A model generated the notes under the pieces. The model was not told the DNA's origin. It ran no database searches and saw only the letters and a list, made by a program, of their open reading frames with translations. Shown here in pieces: positions 11,690 to 24,688 of a stretch of DNA of 64,000 nt (the stretch's first letter is position 1; each line of letters starts with the position of its first letter). The stretch comes from Dipteronia dyeriana (Eukaryota > Streptophyta > Magnoliopsida > Sapindales > Sapindaceae). The stretch lies in the NCBI GenBank assembly GCA_032871835.1, contig CM065298.1, positions 75,606,154-75,670,153 of the forward strand, written 5' to 3'. The translations under genes and the position numbers were made by a program.

Positions 11690-12467
11690 GGTTTTAGATC
11701 GTTGACACTTGTGAGAATTGTCTTCCCAGTACCGTCGGGTTAGAAGAGACCGCATAACATTTTTTGGCAGCTAGTTGATCACCACATACCTCGCCTACTT
11801 GGTTCCCTGTTGGAAACTTCAAGGTGTAATGGTAGACTGGCAAGATTCCATTGATGGCAGATAAGAATGACCTTCCTAGTATTGCATTGTAAGCCGTTAG
11901 AAGGTCAACTGCAACAATGTTTGTCATTATATTTTACTGGAGGGGTACGGTTCCTACGATCACACGGAGTATCTTCGATCCCACTGGCATGATAGAATCG
12001 CCTGTGAAACCATACAAAGGAGTTGTGTAGCTGTTATAGCACCTGCTTCAGGTTAAGTTTTTCCAAAGTATCTTTGAAGAGGACATCCACGCGATGGACC
12101 TCACAGTTGGTGATCTGTACTCTGACCACTAACGAATCATCGAAGGGCTGAACATTGCTGTAGGCATTCGGCTCAAAGAAGATAATCTGGGCCGACTGAG
12201 AAGTTCCTACAATACTCTGTTCCAGCATGAAAATGCATCGAATTTCCTCCACGCAGGGAACCTTCCTCACGTGGTTCTTCCGGGCATTATTGGAGGATCC
12301 AGCCAAGGTGGGACCTCCACTAATTGTATGGATGACTTGGATTTGCTGCATCAAATCCTTCTGTTTACCTCTTCGCTTATCCTCGTCTTCCCGGATCTTT
12401 GTTTGCACCTCCTTCCCTGTCTAGATGTTGTCTCTAACTTGTTGTAGGAACTCTATCAAGCATCCTC
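11690..12467 (-). pseudogene. Tat-1 gag end / aspartic protease relic
   Basis: The minus strand encodes GGPTLAGSSNNARKN, then ..DDSLVVRVQITNCEVHRV, the lead-in to the retropepsin active site. The DNGSS active-site segment is missing: VHRV is followed directly by DVLFKDTLEKL, which normally lies just after it. Farther on, AYNAILGRSFLSAI matches the conserved second half of the protease. The gag end joins the piece at 22986 once Sire-B is removed. The missing active site makes the protease inactive. Confidence 0.8.
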
Positions 12468-15085
12468 TGAAAATACAAATACGGTTAAATGCTCAAGGCT
12501 AACCTAGAGGGGGGGTACATAGGTTAGACACGTTTTTTGATTCCCTTAGAAACAAATAAAAGTTTGTCCCTCTAGATTGCTTGTATCACAATATATATAT
12601 TAATTAAAGACACTTAATCAATATATAAAACAAGTAAAGTGTGATACAAACAAGTAATTGTAACACATACACAATCTATAATATAGAAAAGAAGTCAACT
12701 TACATAAAGAGTTTTATCCATAGTATTTAAATAACAAATACAAATACTAGAGAGATAGGGATAGAGAGAAGTTGACACAAGTTATAACGTGGTAAACCTC
12801 CAAAGAGGAAACATCCACGGGTTAGCAACCACCGGCAAACAAAATCCACTAGTAGATAAGACAAATACAATCTCTTAAGTGACCCCTTCACCTAGAAACT
12901 ACCCTCCTATCCTACTCATAAAGATGTCGTCGTCATGCTCAACAAACCGAGGCCTCACACCTCTTGTCAAGACTTCCTCGTTCACCTTATCGGATCCTCA
13001 CGACCCAAGGCAAGACTTTTTGGTCAACTATTCGAGTCCTCCCGACTCTACTCAAGACTTCCTCGCTCACCCTTTCGGATCCTCATGACCCTCGACAAGA
13101 CTTCTTGCTCGACTATCCGAGTCCTCACAACTCTTGCCAAGACTTCATTGCTTGACAATCCAAAGTCTCACACCTCTTGCCAAGAATTCTTGCTCAACAA
13201 CATAGGTCTCACACCTATTGTCAAGACTTCCTTCTTAAAAGGCATCTAGGTGATCATGAATGCAAAATGCAAACAAGCATGCAACATCGAATGCTATGAT
13301 CAACACATCCTATGGAAAATACTAGACATGAGCATGAATGCATAAATCAAATGTAGTCTAGTCAATCATGCATGCTTAATCCATCTAGATCATGTAAGAT
13401 ATGTTCAATATTGATTAGAACCTAGATACATGCATAGATCTAAAACTTGAATCACAAGATATGTTCAATTAACACATAATCAAGTTTAAATCACACAAAC
13501 CAAAACATGATAAAATCATATGACAAAGTCATTTAGATTTAAGCTAAAGTTCTAGAGCATATTCCTATTCATAGATTCAGCAAAACACATTAATAGCTCA
13601 AAAGAACATAAGCACATGTATTAATGTGAGAATTTGGCCAATAAAGCCTAATACATGTGAGGAACTATTTTTCACAAAATCAATCAATCAAAGTTCATCA
13701 AATAGTCCTAAAATCCAAGCTAGCACAATACAATCCCAAACATGTGAAAACATGGGCAAAATCAAAACCTAACTCAACATGTAAGATTTCAATTGAAACT
13801 CAACTTAGCTTTAAAAGAGTTCAAAACTCAAATTAAAACACTCAAAATACACATATATAAGTTGAAGAAGAAAACCTAAGGCAATTGACCAAGTTTTAAA
13901 AGAAAACTTTGAGAGAAAATCAATACCTTAGTTGATTTAGGTGCAGTCCCGTTTTTGTGTGTTTAGGCTCCAAAAACAGAAACAAAACTCACTTAAACCT
14001 TCATAGAGACGATGGAGGATGAATAGACAAACACTCTCAACTTTGAATCACTCAAATCGGAGTTCAAATGAAGAAGTTATGGTTTTTGGAAGGTGAAAAA
14101 ATGTAGAGAGAAAAATTTCTGCACACAAGTTTAAATTTCTTCTTAGAATGAAATGTGAGAGGGAAGGAGAATATAAAGGAGAGGGAAAATTGGGCATGTG
14201 AAATGACCAAGAGGGACAAGAAGCAGCCAAGCATGCTTGCTGCCCGAGATGGCACGTGGTCATCTCGGGGCTGCAAGCCTTCTGCCCTGAGATGGCCACG
14301 CGCCATCTCGGGAAAGTAGTGCTTTGCTGACTTCTTTCTCCTTCGACCTTCCTTCGCGTTCTTTGACCATTCTTCCGCCTCCGAACTCAGAATTTGAATC
14401 TGTCTACGGATTATGAACTGTAACTATCACACGGACATGGACATATAAAATAATCAACCCAAAAAATAATAATTAGACTCGATATATGAAGACGAAGACA
14501 ATGTATGCAACATGAGTTGAAAGTGTAGTATCTTTTGACTTAGAACTTGAAATCAATAGTATGAGTAACCGAAATGACCGGAACTCAATCAAGAATGAAT
14601 TAAGACTAAATTCAAGTTCAATATCCATGTTATACAAACAAATACACAAATAAACACAATTCACACTAGAATGCAAACTACATAAAGATAGTCTCCAATC
14701 ATGCATTTTCCAAAACATGTTATTTCCATACCAATGCTTGAGCATTTATCTTCAAGTGTGTGAATGTGTTATACATGGTGCACAATGATGCAGGGACACA
14801 TATGAATGAATTGTATGTGTGTGCCTATAATGGTGCCCCACGATGCAGGGACACAAATGTATGAATTGTGTGTGTGTGCCTAAGCTTTGTAAGAGAAAGA
14901 TAAGGTCTTAGTATACCATAGTAGAACCAAATTGCATCCTTTCTCTTTGAAGACTTAGAACTTGCTTTGACTTGTTATTCATCCTTCTTTGAAGCTTGAA
15001 TCATCATGAATCTAAACAACTAAATTATTACAAGTAAACATCATTTTGATATGGAATTAATGCCAACACAAACTAAAACCTAACA
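12468..15085 (-). repeat. Sire-B 3' LTR
   Basis: On the minus strand it starts TGTTAGGTTTTAG (15085) and ends TTTTCA (12468). It contains CA-rich direct repeats (about 14755-14885), a twin palindrome built on GAGATGGC/GCCATCTC (about 14240-14310), the mini-hairpin array (about 12950-13230) and the run complementary to the C-tract (about 12505-12515). Open frames inside it come from repeats and are not genes. Confidence 0.88.
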
Positions 15086-15097
15086 ATCTCCCCTTTT
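15086..15097 (-). promoter_or_regulatory. Sire-B polypurine tract
   Basis: The minus strand reads AAAAGGGGAGAT directly before the LTR start, the expected plus-strand primer. Further GGGGGAG tracts lie upstream at about 15353, 15478 and 16840. Confidence 0.85.
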
Positions 15098-15537
15098 GGC
15101 AAATTCCATGTCAAAACACCTATACATTTACTACAAATTTAAAAATGAAGATAGGTCACAAAATCACTCCCTCACATTACAATGAGTAAGATTCCTATAA
15201 CTAATCTTCACCAACTCTTGAACTTCATCTTGATCTTCTCTTGAAGCAACCTACAAATCATCTCAAAGCACAATACATATACAAGAGAAAAACAACAAAT
15301 GGTAACATATAATATGGATAAGAATATACAATTAAGTCAACAAATACATTTATCTCCCCCTCAATACATGCCAAAATACAAGAATTCTTAACCAAATCTT
15401 AAAACTAAATATTACATGTCATTTAAAAAGTTCACAAAAATAACACACAAAGAAATTAAGTAACTAACATCTCTTTCTCCCCCTTTTTGACATGAAATGA
15501 TGCCAAATGGTAAGAAATATACCACAAGACTCAAATA
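15098..15537 (-). other. Sire-B 3' untranslated region with extra polypurine tracts
   Basis: AT-rich and non-coding. It carries GAGGGGGAGAT-like and AAAAGGGGGAGA-like tracts on the minus strand at about 15353-15363 and 15478-15490. Nothing else is recognised. Confidence 0.6.
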
Positions 15538-16599
15538 CTAGCTACTTGGTTCACCAAAGAAAGATGTGCGTGTAGTTGATCTAACATAATACTTGAGAGG
15601 TGGTCTTGAACTTGAAGCAATACACTCCTCCAACTCTTTTATTCTAGCATCTTGTTTTACAACTATAGCACTAAGTTCATCAACCTTCTTCTTCAATTGT
15701 AAAGCCCAATCCGGAAGAATGTTTGTGCTAATCTCATGACAATCAACTTGAGAACTACTAAATAGTCCAAAAGTATCACATGTCTTACCCTTATCCCAAT
15801 ATGACATGTATGACACACGTTTATCACTATACTTTTTCAAGGGTTGCTCCAACACATCATCTATTCTACTCTTAACACCACGAGCTAAACACAAAGAAGT
15901 TATAAAACCTGGTAATGCAAGCTTTTTATCTCCTCTAGTAGAGAAAGCCGCACTATCAATATAAAGCATAAGTAGATCCTCAAGGTTTATAGGTTGATTA
16001 GTCACCAAGGCATACACTATTTTGATATTGTCTTTATTCAACTCGGTTGAATTCGAAGATCATATAATGTTAGTGCAAATGAATAGATGCCAAAATGCAC
16101 TAGCCTTAGTTCACTCATGTTGACTAATATAGGCTCTACCTTCCCACTTAAAAGAAGCATTGTCACAAAGAGTTCTACCCATGATATTAAGATTTTCAAT
16201 GACATCCACATCTAGAAAACTAGAATCTATATCATTAGATAGCCCAAGAAACTTGTTAATATTTTTAGGGTTAACTCTAAACACAACACCCTTAATCTCC
16301 ATCAAAGCATCCAATAAGGTGACACTTTCTCTATATTCAAGATAAAACTCTTTAACAAGAGTGTCATTCACTATTCCTAACATGCTCACCCAAGATTCCC
16401 AATTTCTATCCTTAATGCATTTAAGAACGTAAGAATCTTTACACTTACCTAAGTCAATGCCTCTCTCTTGAAATATCTTCTTAGTTCCAAAGATCCCTAA
16501 ATCCTTTGACCTTGAAGCTTTGGATCCTTTTGAGGTAGACTTGGCTTTCATAATGGGATTCGATTGATTTCTACTTCCGGTAACCTTAGTTCTTCCCAT
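15538..16599 (-). pseudogene. Captured ORF in Sire-B, like 'putative plant transposon protein' family
   Basis: A frame of about 353 codons starts at ATG 16599 and ends at 15538, with two in-frame stops (TGA 16111-16113 and one near 16053). The N-terminus is basic (MGRTKVTGSRNQ...). The middle has the pattern RNWESWVSMLGIVNDTLVKEFYLEY, then NINKFLGL, then FWHLFICTNII, then ALVTNQPINLEDLLMLYID and LALPGFITSLCLARGVK. That order matches what I know of the plant-specific transposon-associated family (Pfam PF20167 type). The C-terminal 40 residues form a coiled coil (LQLKKKVDELSAIVVKQDARIKELEE). It lies between polypurine tracts, after the place where pol would be, where some Sireviruses carry an env-like ORF. 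No signal peptide or membrane segment is seen. An env-like origin is the alternative. Confidence 0.6.
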
Positions 16600-17775
16600 T
16601 TGTTCTTGTGTTATAAGATGCTATATACATACAACAAAAGTGAGTGAAAGACAAAACAAGCATATTAGTCACAAATATATAAAAACAAAGACATATGACT
16701 TAAGAATGAATCATCATGCAAGACAAAGATAGTGAGTAATATCTTACAAGTATCATTAAGTCAAAATATGCCAACATGTAACAAAATGATGCATATGAAC
16801 ATATCATAAAAGAGAACAATGTCTAGCATACAATGCTCCCCCTTGATAAATGCTATAACTAAAATCCATGATAGCATAAAGTTCACAAAGATGTTTACAC
16901 AATCACACATTCAAGCAATTTGAAGAAATATCAACAAAATAAGCTTCATATTTTAAGAGAGATACACAAAGATTTTTCAAGTTCTCTCATAATTCTTCAA
17001 AAATTGCTAAAATATCATCATACTCATAAACAAAGTGTGTGTGTGAGAGAGAGATATGCTTCAAATATATATCAAGAAGAAGTTTGATAATTAACATGCA
17101 AACAATTTCCAATAACTATTCATCTTAAGCTTTTCCATAAAAAGTCAAACCGATAATCATCCGAAATTTTTGCTTTTAAGAGAATAAATTTTAACATATG
17201 AGCGTGTGTGTGCATGTGGTTCGTCATCCCATTTCTGTTTTTTCAAACTGAGGTCATTTGATTTTCAACTATATTCCTTTGTAAGCCTTCCTCCTTTTCT
17301 TTTTAGGCTTTGAATCAAAGAATTTTTTTTTTATGATTTCATTTCAACAGTTCTTTGATTGTTCCATTTTTTTTTACATAAACAAAATTCACTTCATGAC
17401 TGCTTTCTCTCATCACAATGGTGTAGCTCTTTCCAATATTGGGTTGCTTTCACAACCAATGTGTGTAGCCCTTTTCATGAAGGTGCTCGTTGAGTTCTAT
17501 GTAATTGCCGAAGCAAAATGGATACTAACCATAGGTCATTTTAAATGTACTTAAGCACTAAAACTTCAAGGTGTATCCAATGTTTACATATTAGTAAACT
17601 CAACATACTAGCAAAACATATAAGAGAAGCAAGGTGCAATTTTAGAAAACCAAGATTTTATGGCTCATAAGCACATGATCTAAGAGCAATAAGTAGAGAC
17701 TTATTTAAGATCATTACTTCTCTAATGAGTAGCTTTCAAAGAATAAGAAACTCATAATTTCAAAAGTGATGCCAC
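16600..17775 (-). other. Sire-B conserved post-pol block
   Basis: Non-coding on the minus strand, but closely matched by Sire-D (about 40130-40790) and Sire-E (50353-50800, 56099-56740), although those belong to a different LTR family. Shared landmarks are CTACTCAT..AGAAGTAATGATCTT, AGTATCCATTTTGCTTCGGCA, two AAAGGGCTACAC-like direct repeats, and a GGATGAT..ATCGGTTT motif at about 17149-17163. A polypurine tract lies at about 16838-16852. Confidence 0.6.
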
Positions 17776-18296
17776 TCAATATACTATACACAAACAATCA
17801 TCAAAGTTAAAATCAATGTGAACAATATCACTATTAGATCCTAAAATAGCAAATGTCAATGAGAACCATATGTATACTATACAAAATTCTCTAATATGAC
17901 ATGCTATGAGATGTAAATCAAAAATTGAGCCAAAAGATGAATATCTAAGAGAATATGCATTAGAGTATAGAGACACCTTTTTTTTTTGCACATTATATTC
18001 ACCAAATATCATACTTCTGCCCTTTTTATGAGCACTCTTGCCTTGAATGTCCTTATGACACCAAGTTGACAATGTTTCACAACAAGAGTATAAAAAGCAT
18101 AATATTTCAACTCAATCAACACATATATCAAAAGAACTTCTCTAAAGTTAATCAACAAATTTTGACCATCATAACAATCATGATGTGAGATAACCAAATT
18201 CATATCAATACATGGAGTATTTTAAAGCTAGCAAGCAAGAATTCTCAACACAATTGATATATAGCCTCAAAGCTATCTCACATGTGCTTCTTATTT
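17776..18296 (-). other. Unassigned Sire-B segment where pol should be
   Basis: About 520 bp between the second zinc-knuckle gag frame and the conserved block. A 98-codon open frame at 17776-18072 has no known motif. Its last residues sit where other copies have the pol terminus. No integrase, RT or RNase H motif is present. It is either a scar of the pol deletion or unrelated filler. Confidence 0.4.
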
Positions 18297-20349
18297 TTAG
18301 TGATAAGAGAACTCACCCTTGAACCACTTGTTCTTGGGTGTACCTACACCAACATTTCCAATATCATCCTTGACAACAATGTTAAATCTAGAGTAAAGTC
18401 CTTCAATGACTTGATTAAAAAGAATATCATTAACACACTCTTCGTTGACATTTTCAACACAAGCTTTGTCAAGTTGAACAAGATTAGTATTCTTTCTACT
18501 CCACAACTTCTTCTCATGCTTAGCAATATTATCATGTTTCTCAACCTTCAAGACTTTAGCATGTTCAAGTTGAAGTTTAATCTCCTTATCAATAGATTCA
18601 TTTTCTAATTTGCATTTTTCTATATATTTATAACACCTAGGCTTAATGTGACATATTTTGTTGCAATAATGGCAAATTGGAATAAAATATGAGATTGTAC
18701 CTTTTGGAGTTGAACTAGCTTCACTAGGAGTTTGCAAAGATACCTTGTTCACCAACTTCTTCTTGGCTTTTGATCTTCTCTTCTTGTGTGGTTTTTTATA
18801 AATCATGACTTCATCAAAGTAAGTAGGAAGTGGTGCTTCCAAGAGCTCCTCTTCAACTACCAAGTCGTCTTCCCACTATGAGAGTTAACAAGATTCCTAA
18901 CACTAGACACACTTAACGAATCATTCACTAAGTCCTTGATGGCCTCCTTAGCCGTGTCTATCTCTTCTATCAATTCTTGTTCTCTCTTTTTCAAAGAAGA
19001 TGTCACATTATCCTTCTCATGGTTTATCTTTTCAAGTTCTCTAAACTTCTTCATTATATCACCTTTTTCAATGAGAAGTCTACGAGTGACAACCACAAAC
19101 TCATCTAGTTGTTTCTTGATCAAATCATCCTTCTCAACTACTTCTCTTTGAGCATTATCTATAGCTTCTTCAAGCTTTTCTATCATTTCTAACAACTCAA
19201 GATTAGTAGGAATGGACCTAGAGCTTCCATGATGATTTGCATCAAAGTTCTTGTTCAAAGATGCTGTACTATCAATATTTACTGGAGAATGAGAAGCCGT
19301 TAGAGCTACAAAGTTGCTCACCAACTCTTCATCACTCGAAGACTCACTACTAGAGCTCTCATTGTTACTAAAGTTATCATCACTCCAAGTAGCCGCCAAC
19401 ACTTTGCCTTTCTTATCCTTCTTAGATGGCTTCTTGGTGCACTCAATAGCAAAGTGACCGAACCATGACAATTATAGCATTGAACATCTTTCTTGTTCAT
19501 GGCTTGACTATTATTCTCATTCCTTGGAGACGATGTTTTCTTAACTCCATTTTCCTTAGAAGACTTGTCTCTAGGATTGGCATTCTTCTTTAGAAACTTC
19601 TTGATCCTTCTAACCAAAAGAGCCATCTCTTCATTTTCATCATCACTCTCCTCCTCAAAAGCATTGTGAGCGATTCCCTTACTATTAATCCTTGGCTTCA
19701 AGCACATCTCGTAAGTTTGGAGAGACCCAAGCAACTCATTAATGTTCATACTATCCACATCCTTGCTTTCCTCAATGGCCGTCTCCTTTGATTTGAATCT
19801 CTTAGGAAGAGACCTAAGGATTTTCAAATTTAAACACTCTTTTGAGATAGGTACTCCAAGTGCTTGACATTGGTTAACAATGTTAAGAAGCAGGAATTGA
19901 AAGTCATCGAACTTTTCTTCTTCACTCATACTTAAACCTTCAAATTGTGATGCCAACATTTGAGGCCTCAATTTCTTCAGTGCTAAGGTTTCTTCATTAG
20001 TAACTTGGAGAGTATCCCAAGCTTCCTTTGTGGATTCAAGATTTTGAATGTAGGAGAATTGATGGCCATCAACTCTTCCAAAGATGGCATTCATAGCACG
20101 ATGGTGCCATTTAGCAACCTCAAACTCATTTGTTGTCCAATCACTCCTTGGCTTGAGTATCATGGTTCCATCCTCTTGAACCTTGGTAGTAGAACTATAA
20201 TCTTCTTCCACTACCATCCAAGCCCTTTCATCAATAGAACAAATGTAGGCTTTCATCCTCAACTTCAAATACCCATAGTTAGTGCCTCGAACTATTGGTG
20301 GCCTAGTATTTGAGGCTTCTTCCGCCATTACATCATCTTGTAAACCCAT
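18297..20349 (-). pseudogene. Sire-B gag (UBN2 capsid, two zinc knuckles, coiled coil), frameshifted
   Basis: The ATG is at 20349, about 70 bp after the PBS. Residues 1-200 form a copia gag/UBN2-like capsid domain (NYGYLKLRMKAYICSID, AMNAIFGRVDGHQFSYI, TKEAWDTL, LKKLRPQMLASQFEGLSMSEEE). The first zinc knuckle (VQCYNC...) is broken by a one-base frameshift at about 19463, and its second half (GHFAIEC) lies in the next frame. A long acidic, Ser-rich and coiled-coil section follows (18857-19471 frame). A second frameshift near 18865 leads to a frame with a complete second CCHC knuckle (CHYCNKICHIKPRC, about 18660). The protease DSG motif is absent. This is the most complete gag in the window, but it is not translatable as one protein. 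Confidence 0.85.
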
Positions 20350-20418
20350 AACTTCAAACGCCTTGCAAAAACCGTGAATGTATCACCCGGACACTCACTA
20401 AGTGCAATCTAGTGTCCT

Positions 20419-20430
20419 GCTCTGATACCA
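20419..20430 (-). promoter_or_regulatory. Sire-B primer-binding site
   Basis: The minus strand reads TGGTATCAGAGC, an exact tRNA-Met complement, 2 bp inside the 5' LTR. Confidence 0.9.
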
Positions 20431-20432
20431 AT

Positions 20433-22985
20433 TAAATATACAAACACTGTTAAATGCTCAAGGCTAACCTAGAGGGGGGGTGAATAGGTTAAACACCTTT
20501 TTCGACTCCCTTAGAAACAAACAAAAGTTTGTCCCTCTAGATTGCTTGTATCAAAATATATATATTAATTAAAGAGACATAATCAATATATAAAACAAGT
20601 AATTGTAACACAGGCACAATCTATAATATAGAAAGGAAGTCAACTTACATAAAGAGTTCTATCCATAGTATTCAAATAGCAAATACAAAAACTAGAGAGA
20701 TAGGGATAGAGAGAAGTTGACACAAGTTATAACGTGGAAAACCTCCAAAGAGGAAACATCCACGAGTTAGCAACCCTGGTAAACAAAATCCACTAGTAGA
20801 TAAGATAAATACAATCTCTCAAGTGACCCCTTTACCTAGAAACTACCCTCCTATCCTACTCATGAAGATGTCGCCGTCATGCTCAACAAACCGAGGCCTC
20901 ACACCTCTTGTCAGGACTTACTCGCTCACCTTATCGGATCCTCACGACCCAAGGTAAGACTTCTTGCTCAACTATCTAAGTTCTCCCGACTATAGTCAAG
21001 ACTTCCTCGCTCACCCTTTTGGATCTTGACAACCCTATGCAAGACTTCTTGCTCAACTATCCGAGTCCTCCCGACTCTAGCCAAAACTTCCTTGCTTGAC
21101 AATCCAAGGTCTCACACCTCTTGCCAAGACTTCAAGCTCAACAATATAGGTCTCACACCTATTGTCAAGACTTCCTTCTTACAAGGCATCTAGGTGATCA
21201 TGAATGCAAAATGCAAACAAGCACGCAACATAGAATGCTATGATCAACACATCCTATGGAAAATACTAGACATGAGCATGAATGTACAAATCAAATGTAG
21301 TCTAGTCAATCATGCATGTTTAATCCATCTAGATCATTTAAGATATGTTCAATAATAATTACAACCTAGATACATGCATTGATCTAAAACTTAAATCACA
21401 AGATATGTTTAATTAACACATAATCAAGTTTAAATCACACAAACCAAAACATGCTAAAATCATATGACAAAGTCATATAGATTTAAGCTAAAGTTCTAGA
21501 GTATATTCCTATTCATAGATTCAACAAAACACATGAATAGCTCAAAAGAACATAAGCACATGTGTTTATGTGAGAATTTGACCAAGAGAGCCTAATACAT
21601 GTGAGGAACTATTTTTCACAAAATCAATCGATCAAAGATCATCAAATAGTCATAGAATCAAAGCTAGCACAATACAATCCCAAACATTTGAAAACATAGG
21701 CAAAATCAAAACCTAACTCAACATGTAAGATTTCAATTGAAACTCAACCTAGAAATAAAAGAGTTCAAAATTCCAAATTAAACACTCACAATTCACATAT
21801 ATAAGTTGAAGAATAAAACCTAAGGCAATTGACCAAGTTTTAAAAGAAAACTTTGAGAGAAAATCAATACCTTAGTTGGTTTAGGTGCAGTCCCGTTTTT
21901 ATGTGTTTAGACTACAAAAAAAGCAATAACCTTACTCCAACTTTCAGAGAAAAGATGGAGGATGAATATGAAAACAATCTCAACTTTGAATCACTCAAAT
22001 CGGAGTTCAAATGAAGAAGTTATGGTGTTTTGAAGGTAAGAAAATGTAGAGAGAAACTTTTCTGCACACAAGTTTAAATTTCTTCTTAGAATGAAATGTG
22101 AGAGGGAAGGAGAATATAAATGAGATGGAAAATTGAGCATGTGAAATGACCAAGAGGGGCAAGAAGTATCCAAGCATACTTGCTGCCAGAGATGGCGCGT
22201 GGCCATCTCGTGGCAGAAGGCTGCTTTGCTGACTTCTTTCACCTTCGACCTTCCTTCACGTTCTTCAACTGTTCTCCGGCCTTCGAACTCAGAATTTGAA
22301 TCTGTTTATTGATTACGAACCGAAACTCTCACACGGACATGTACATATAAGATACTTAATCCAAAAAATAATAATTCACTCGATATGTGAAGACGAATAC
22401 AATGTATGCAACATGAGTTGAAAGTGTAGTATCTTTTTACTTAGAACTTGAAATCAATAGCATGAGTAACCGAAATGACCAGAACTCAATCAAGAATGAC
22501 TTAAAACTAAATTAAATTTCAATATCCATGTTATACAAACAAATACACAAACAAACACAATTCACATTAGAATGCAAACTACATAGAGATAGTCTCTAAT
22601 CATGCATTTTCCAAAACATGTTATTTCCATACCAATGCATGAACATTCATCTTCAAGTGTGTGAATATGTTATACATGGTTCACAACGATATAGGGACAC
22701 ATATGAATGAATTGTATGTGTGTGCTTATAATGGTGGACAACGATGCAAGGACACAATTGTATGAATTGTGTTTGTGTGCCTAAGCCTTGTAAGAGAAAG
22801 ATAAGGTCTTAGTATACCTTAGTAGAACCAAATTGCATCCTTTCTCTTTAAAGACTTAGAACTTGCTTTGACTTGTTGTTCATCCTTCTTTGAAGCTTGA
22901 ATCATCATGAATCTAAACAACTAAATCATTACAAGTAACATCATTTTGATATGGAATTAATGCCAACACAAACTAAAACCTAACA
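20433..22985 (-). repeat. Sire-B 5' LTR
   Basis: Matches the 3' LTR along its length with many small differences. The terminal CA has decayed to TA at 20433. The mini-hairpin array lies at about 20878-21175. Only one palindrome remains near 22188-22210 (two in the 3' LTR), through a deletion. Confidence 0.87.
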
Positions 22986-24534
22986 TCCCTCATTGCCAGA
23001 GCTTATATCTAGTTACGCAAGCTATAACACTATGATGTGTTATGCCTTATGTCTTCATGGAAGTCACAGTACTTGTACCAGTTCCTGGCATCGGCTGGAG
23101 CTTTCATTGGTGTCGGCTTCCTTAGCAACCTTTTATCTCAGATGGCGAGGTAGATCATTTCTCGGGATACATTCAATGGGGTATAATGGTTGAACCCCCT
23201 CCCTTCTCGAGTTATGGGAGCTATCATTTTTGGGGGGAGAAAGCTTGGGAAGGAGTTTTCCTTGTTGGAAACCAATCCCGTTGAGGTTCAAACGGGGGAG
23301 GATCGTATGTCGACCTATTAAGGGGTTTGTTCTAGATCCTTTGAACTGGTGTCGGTCTAGGCGCCTCCTTCTTTTGGTGCTTCGCCGCTCTCATATCATC
23401 ATTCCCCAGCTTGACTTTTTATCTATTCCTCGATCTTTATCTTGTACAAAGCCCGATCGTATGCTTCTTGGTAGGTTTCTAGAGTGTGCTTGGTGAGTGA
23501 TTGGAATAGCTTTCCTACCCATGGATTTCTATGAAAGTTGGCTATGGTCTCCTTCTCTGTGAAGACTCCCATTTGAATAACCTTCATGTGGAACCGCTCC
23601 ACATAAGCCTTGAGGGTTTCTCCTCTTTCCTGAATCATGTATTATAGATGGACGGGATCCTTTGATCTAGGTTTGACTCCTTAGAATTATGAGCAGAAAT
23701 CTGTTGCTAGCTTCATAAAGGAGTCCACACTTTCAGTGGGTAACTTTCTGAATCAGGTCTTTGCATAGTTTGTAAGAGTGGTAGGGAACATCCGACACAT
23801 GGTGCCCCTGATTGTGTTCTAGACCTATATCTGTTGGACGAAGCTCTTTAAGTGGCTCAAAGGGTCCTCTGTGCCAGAGAACTTGTCTGATGGCATCTTA
23901 AACTTCGGTGCAAGCTCCGCCTCTCGAACCTTTCTGGTAAAGGTGAGTGTTAATCTCACTTAAGGGGTTCTTTTTGACCTTTTTACCTTTCCCTATTTTT
24001 AACTGATTGATCTCCTTCTACATTTTACCCAGGTGATCCCTCATGTGCTTATTTCCGTGCTTTTTAGAATTGACCTTGGAGCTCTTATTGTCAGATCCCC
24101 CTAATGAGCTGGACACTTCCATTTTGTCATCTTCAGAAGTGGGCTATGCTTGCACAGTTTACCGGCTACCACCAGCTTTAGCTCGAAGTTCCTTTCTGGA
24201 AGTTACCGATCAAATGGGGGCTGCGAGGTGCCATCGACGGAGCGTCAACTGTTGACTTGACCTGCCTGGGTTGATAGTAGGTCGACCTATCTGGGACTGG
24301 AGGTATATGTCCTAGCCTGTCCAGGATAAAAGTGGTGGGTCCTGTCCTATTGTGGGTAGGAACCGGTGGAGGGGGTCCCAACTGATTAAAGGTAGGTTGC
24401 CTGGTAGAGGGTATGCTCGTCTCTCCTCGTGTTCCGACATCTGCTAGCTGAGGAGCAATTTCTTCTGTAGCTAGATGGAGGTAGACATTCTCCATGATGG
24501 CCGCAACATGCTGGTTGATTGTAGTTTTGTTCAT
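22986..24534 (-). pseudogene. Tat-1 gag relic
   Basis: On the minus strand the N-terminal frame (24178-24534) begins MNKTTINQHVAAIMENVYLHL..EEIAPQL and is Pro-rich. It is related to the plus-strand frame at 36870. The capsid-type section follows with stops (FSGTEDPLSHLKSF, MCRMFPTTLTNYAK..FRKLP) and a clean frame at 23423-23638 (MIQERGETLKAYVERFHMKVIQ...). Near 23000 the KYCDFHED..HNT..CYSL zinc-finger-like end of Tat gag is visible. It resumes at 12467 beyond Sire-B. It is homologous to Tat-3 gag at 61730-62760. Confidence 0.75.
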
Positions 24535-24688
24535 TGCCTAAAGGGTTAGAGCCTGCTCCACGTCTGGCTGATACGAGGCTGACTTGTGATGCTTGGATTT
24601 CCTTCCCTTCTTCTGTCTTTTATTGGTCGAGGGGGCAGACTGATGTCCCAAGGTTTTGGGCTGTCTTTGGGAGGAGAAGGGTGTATGG

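Larger units (their letters stand above)
12468..22985 (-). mobile_element. Sire-B, Sirevirus with gag and extra ORF but no pol
   Basis: Two LTRs (12468-15085 and 20433-22985) flank a 5.3-kb interior on the minus strand: PBS, full-length broken gag, conserved post-pol-type block, extra ORF, polypurine tracts. No integrase, reverse transcriptase or RNase H motif is present. The flanks are TCCTC (12463-12467) and TCCCTC (22986-22991), a TSD with one base gained or lost. Tat-1 gag runs up to one side and resumes on the other, confirming a single insertion into Tat-1. Confidence 0.88.

Noticed and set aside
12879..13249. Overlapping plus-strand open frames of 63-104 codons
   Set aside because: They arise from the tandem hairpin array of the Sire-B LTR; the same peptides recur wherever the array occurs.
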